From: Christensenella sp. UBA4379
GTDB lineage: Bacteria > Bacillota > Clostridia > Christensenellales > Aristaeellaceae
Direction: 5' to 3'
Assembly (NCBI GenBank): GCA_002391225.1
Contig: DGRV01000012.1
Span: forward strand, 31,659-49,105
DNA: 17,447 bases
This document shows positions 14,353-17,447 of this stretch, piece by piece. The translations under genes were made by a program, and so were the position numbers. The notes beneath the pieces were generated by a model. It did no database searches, was not told the DNA's origin, and worked only from the letters and a program-made list of their open reading frames with translations. Each line of letters opens with the position of its first letter. The first letter of the stretch is position 1.

Positions 14353-17067
14353 ATGTCAGAAACTTCTTTTGAAATGGAAAAAACATATAACCCCCAGAGC
14401 ATCGAAACGGAAACCTATCAGCGCTGGGAAAATTCCGGAGCGTTTTTGGCGCACCGCGATGCCTCAAAGAAGCCCTTTACCATCGTGATGCCGCCGCCCA
14501 ATATCACCGGCCAGCTTCACATGGGCCACGCGATGGACAATACCCTTCAGGACACGCTGGTGCGCTATCACCGCATGAAGGGGGATGCGACCCTCTGGCT
14601 GCCCGGCACGGACCATGCCTCTATCGCCACGGAAGTCAAAATCGTGGATAAGCTCCGCTCCGAAGGCCTGACCAAGCAGAAGCTGGGCCGGGAAGAGTTC
14701 TTAAAGCGCGCCTGGGAGTGGAAAAAGGAATACGGCGGCACCATCACCCGTCAGCTGCGCAGCATGGGTTCCTCCTGCGATTGGTCCCGGGAACGCTTTA
14801 CCATGGACGAAGGCTGCTCCCGCGCGGTGCGCGAAGTCTTCGTGCGTCTGTACGAAAAGCAGCTGATCTACCGCGGAAACCGCCTGATCAACTGGTGCCC
14901 CTGCTGCCATACCTCCCTGTCGGACGCGGAAGTCGAATATGCGGAAAAGGAAGGCAATTTCTGGCACCTGCTGTATCCTGTGAAGGAAACGGGGGAAATG
15001 CTGGAGCTGGCCACCACCCGTCCGGAAACCATGCTGGGCGATACGGCTGTCGCCATCAACCCGGAAGATCCGCGCTATGCCCATCTGCACGGCTGCCACG
15101 TAATTCTGCCGCTGCTGAACAAGGAGATTCCCATCGTCCTGGACGAGCATGCCGATATGACAAAGGGCACCGGCGTGGTCAAGATCACGCCTGCCCACGA
15201 CCCCAACGACTTTGAAGTGGGCCAGCGCCACAATCTGCCCATCGTCCGCGTGTTCACCTACGACGGCCGGATGACCGGAGCGGAGGATAAAAAAGCCTCC
15301 GACGAACTGTTTGCCTCCGGCAAAAACACCGTCAACGAGCCTCATGTACTGGACTGCGGAAAATATGCCGGCATGACGACCACGGAGGCCCGGAAGGCCA
15401 TCGTGGAAGACCTGAAACAGGGCGGCTACCTAAAGAACATCGAGCCTCTGACCCATGAGGTGGGGACCTGCTACCGCTGCCATACGGTGGTGGAACCGAT
15501 GGTGTCCCGTCAGTGGTTTGTGAAAATGGCCCCGCTGGCGAAACCCGCCATCGAGTGCGTGCGGAATGGGGAAACCGAGTTCGTGCCGGAGCGCTTCTCC
15601 AAGCATTATATGAACTGGATGGAGAACATCCGCGACTGGTGCATCAGCCGTCAGCTCTGGTGGGGTCACCGGATTCCTGCGTGGTACTGCGATCAATGCG
15701 GGGAAACCATCGTTTCAAGAGAGGATCCGACCTGCTGCCCCAAGTGCGGCAGTACCTCCATCCATCAGGACGAAGACGTGCTGGATACCTGGTTTTCTTC
15801 CGCCCTGTGGCCCTTCTCCACGCTCGGCTGGCCGGATCAGACGGAAGACCTGAAGTATTTCTATCCTACGGACGTGCTGGTGACCGGCTATGACATCATC
15901 TTCTTCTGGGTGGCCCGCATGATCTTCAGCGGCATCGAGCAGATGGGGAAGACGCCGTTTAAGAAGGTGGTCATTCATGGCCTGGTGCGCGACGCGCAGG
16001 GCAGAAAAATGTCAAAATCCCTGGGCAACGGCGTGGATCCTCTGCAGGTGATCCGGGAATATGGGGCGGACGCCCTCCGCTTCTCCCTGGTGTTGGGCAT
16101 CAGCCCCGGCAACGATACCCGCTATTCGACGGAAAAAGTCGAAATGGCCCGGAACTTCGCCAACAAGGTCTGGAACGCTTCCCGCTTCGTTCTGATGAAC
16201 CTGGACGGGGCGGAATCCCTGGAGAGCAAAAAGCTGGAGCTGGCCGATCAGTGGATCCTGACCAGGTACATGGACGCGGTTCGTCAGGTGACGGAAGATC
16301 TGGAAGAGGCTGATTTCGGTCTGGCTTCCCAGAAGCTGTATGACTTTATCTGGAGCGAATTCTGCGACTGGTATATCGAACTGGCCAAGGGCGGCCTGAT
16401 GGGCAGCGATCCGGAACGGAAAAAAGCGGTCCAAGCGGTGCTGCTCAAGGTGCTGGGCGGCCTGCTGCAACTTCTTCATCCCTTCATGCCCTTTATCACC
16501 GAAGAGGTGTACCGTCATCTGCCCGGACATACGGAAGATTCCTGCATGCTGTCACAGTGGCCTTCTTATGAAGAAAAGTATGTTTTCCCGGAAGAAAGCG
16601 CGCTGATGGAAGGTATTATGGAAATGGTGCGGGTCATCCGCAACCAGCGGGCAGAGCTCAACGTTCAGCCTGGCCATAAGGCCCGCCTGATGGTCCGGCC
16701 CGCGGAAGACTGGGAAGATGCCCTGTCCGGAGCGGAAGTGTACTTTAAACGCCTGGCTGGCGTCTCCCAGATGGAACTGCTCGGAGCCGACAGTATCGTG
16801 GAAGGCAAAGTGGTCAGCGCCGTGTGCCCCGCGGGCGAGCTGTTTATCCCGCTGGGAGATCTGGTGGATCTGGAGCAGGAGAAGAAGCGCCTCCTCAAGG
16901 AAAAAGAGAACCTGGAAAAGGAGATCGCGCGCTCCGAAGGCAAGCTCAGCAATCCCGGCTTTGTCGGCAAAGCCCCTGCTGCTCTGGTGGAAAGCGAGAA
17001 AACCAAACTGGAAAATAGCCGGCAGATGCTCGTATCCCTGACCAAACGAATTCAGGATCTGGATTAA
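14353..17067 (+). CDS. valS: Valine--tRNA ligase
   Basis: 904 residues, full length for a bacterial ValRS. It charges tRNA-Val with valine in the cytoplasm. Class I signatures are intact: PPPNITGQLHMGHAM (47-61) with HMGH at 56-59, and RKMSKSLGNG (551-560) with KMSKS at 552-556. The editing domain contains TTRPETMLGDTAVAINP (221-237) and TPAHDPNDFEVG (279-290). Two Cys clusters suggest zinc sites: WCPCCHTSLSDAE (181-193) and CDQCG...CCPKCG (446-466). The anticodon domain follows from about 630, and the C-terminal coiled-coil arm from about 835 (LVDLEQEKKRLLKEKENLEK) is present. Regulated by the valine T-box leader upstream. rsmH starts one base after the stop. Confidence 0.98.
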   Translation: MSETSFEMEKTYNPQSIETETYQRWENSGAFLAHRDASKKPFTIVMPPPNITGQLHMGHAMDNTLQDTLVRYHRMKGDATLWLPGTDHASIATEVKIVDKLRSEGLTKQKLGREEFLKRAWEWKKEYGGTITRQLRSMGSSCDWSRERFTMDEGCSRAVREVFVRLYEKQLIYRGNRLINWCPCCHTSLSDAEVEYAEKEGNFWHLLYPVKETGEMLELATTRPETMLGDTAVAINPEDPRYAHLHGCHVILPLLNKEIPIVLDEHADMTKGTGVVKITPAHDPNDFEVGQRHNLPIVRVFTYDGRMTGAEDKKASDELFASGKNTVNEPHVLDCGKYAGMTTTEARKAIVEDLKQGGYLKNIEPLTHEVGTCYRCHTVVEPMVSRQWFVKMAPLAKPAIECVRNGETEFVPERFSKHYMNWMENIRDWCISRQLWWGHRIPAWYCDQCGETIVSREDPTCCPKCGSTSIHQDEDVLDTWFSSALWPFSTLGWPDQTEDLKYFYPTDVLVTGYDIIFFWVARMIFSGIEQMGKTPFKKVVIHGLVRDAQGRKMSKSLGNGVDPLQVIREYGADALRFSLVLGISPGNDTRYSTEKVEMARNFANKVWNASRFVLMNLDGAESLESKKLELADQWILTRYMDAVRQVTEDLEEADFGLASQKLYDFIWSEFCDWYIELAKGGLMGSDPERKKAVQAVLLKVLGGLLQLLHPFMPFITEEVYRHLPGHTEDSCMLSQWPSYEEKYVFPEESALMEGIMEMVRVIRNQRAELNVQPGHKARLMVRPAEDWEDALSGAEVYFKRLAGVSQMELLGADSIVEGKVVSAVCPAGELFIPLGDLVDLEQEKKRLLKEKENLEKEIARSEGKLSNPGFVGKAPAALVESEKTKLENSRQMLVSLTKRIQDLD

Positions 17068-17068
17068 G

Positions 17069-17447
17069 ATGACTTCCTATTATCATGAACCGGTGCTTCT
17101 CAACGAGGTACTGGACTGCCTGCGCCCCGCCCGGGGTCAGACCTTTGCGGACGGCACCCTGGGCGGAGGCGGGCACAGCGAGGCGATCCTGAAGCGGATG
17201 GGGGAAGGAACGCTGTACGGCATTGACCGGGACGAGGCGGCCATAAAAGCCGCCTCGGAACGGCTGAAGGACTACCCTGGCTTTCATCCCCTGCACGGAA
17301 ACTTTCATGATATTATAGAACTGCTGCCCAAAGATGTCCGGCTGGACGGGGGACTGCTGGACCTCGGGGTTTCCTCCTATCAGCTGGATCATGCGGAGCG
17401 GGGTTTTTCCTATCATGAAGACGCACCGCTGGATATGCGGATGGATC
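17069..17447 (+). CDS. rsmH: 16S rRNA (cytosine(1402)-N(4))-methyltransferase, 3' part outside window
   Basis: The first 126 residues are present; the gene leaves the right edge. RsmH (MraW) methylates C1402 N4 in 16S rRNA using S-adenosylmethionine. Matches include YYHEPVLLNEVLD (4-16), the SAM-binding block DGTLGGGGHS (28-37), YGIDRDEAA, LDLGVSSYQLD (97-107) and ERGFSYHEDAPLDMRMD at the edge. The ATG is one base past the valS stop with only weak Shine-Dalgarno complementarity, so translational coupling to valS is likely and its expression may partly follow the T-box. rsmH normally opens the division and cell wall cluster (often after mraZ), so ftsL, a penicillin-binding protein gene and mur genes are expected to the right. 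Confidence 0.96.
   Translation, partial: MTSYYHEPVLLNEVLDCLRPARGQTFADGTLGGGGHSEAILKRMGEGTLYGIDRDEAAIKAASERLKDYPGFHPLHGNFHDIIELLPKDVRLDGGLLDLGVSSYQLDHAERGFSYHEDAPLDMRMD

Noticed and set aside
13689..14402. 237-codon minus-strand open frame over rpmF, the T-box and the start of valS
   Set aside because: It covers a structured leader and two firmly identified genes on the other strand. Its hydrophobic and Arg/Ser-rich product has no recognisable family.
1..17447. CRISPR arrays, tRNA/rRNA genes, insertion sequences, phage genes
   Set aside because: No regularly spaced repeats, no tRNA cloverleaf or CCA-end candidates outside the T-box, and no transposase, integrase or phage-like proteins were seen on either strand.

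Overview
The window looks like a GC-rich member of the Bacillota (Firmicutes), probably an uncultured Clostridia-type gut or rumen bacterium. Three things suggest this: a complete T-box leader ahead of valS, strong consensus sigma-A type promoters with purine-rich Shine-Dalgarno sites, and a carbohydrate ABC import operon with extra conserved membrane proteins. The exact lineage cannot be settled from the sequence.

Left two thirds (1-10695, minus strand): one tightly packed operon read right to left. A TTGACA-17-TAAAAT promoter at 10667-10695 drives, in order, a 968-residue membrane-anchored solute-binding protein with two lectin-like modules, a UgpA/MalF-type permease, a UgpE/MalG-type permease with extra N-terminal membrane segments, a secreted NHL beta-propeller/TPR protein with a C-terminal membrane anchor, a YIP1-family membrane protein, an 857-residue membrane-anchored DUF5696-type protein that may be a glycosidase, and the start of a third permease that runs off the left edge. 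Neighbours are spaced by tens of bases or less, or overlap. No ATPase is present, so the importer probably borrows an MsmX-type ATPase encoded elsewhere. The cluster reads as an uncharacterised surface system that binds, possibly trims, and imports a glycan. It is the best candidate in the window for an undescribed biological system.

Middle (10774-12927, minus): tex, an RNA-binding S1/YqgF/HhH protein, divergent from the genes to its right. The intergenic region 12928-13137 holds two divergent promoters whose -35 surroundings are mirror images.

Right (13080-17447, plus): yceD (DUF177) and rpmF (ribosomal protein L32) from a perfect TTGACA-17-TATAAT promoter, then a valine T-box riboswitch starting within a few bases of the rpmF stop, a 62-residue two-helix membrane protein of unknown function, valS, and the 5' part of rsmH (mraW). 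This links translation, large-subunit maturation and the start of a likely cell-division cluster. The T-box terminator lies upstream of the small membrane gene, so that gene, valS and possibly rsmH should all respond to uncharged tRNA-Val.

No tRNA, rRNA, CRISPR array, insertion sequence or transposase was seen, and no stretch over 300 bases lacks a gene. The long plus-strand open frames across the left operon are antisense shadows of GC-rich coding sequence.
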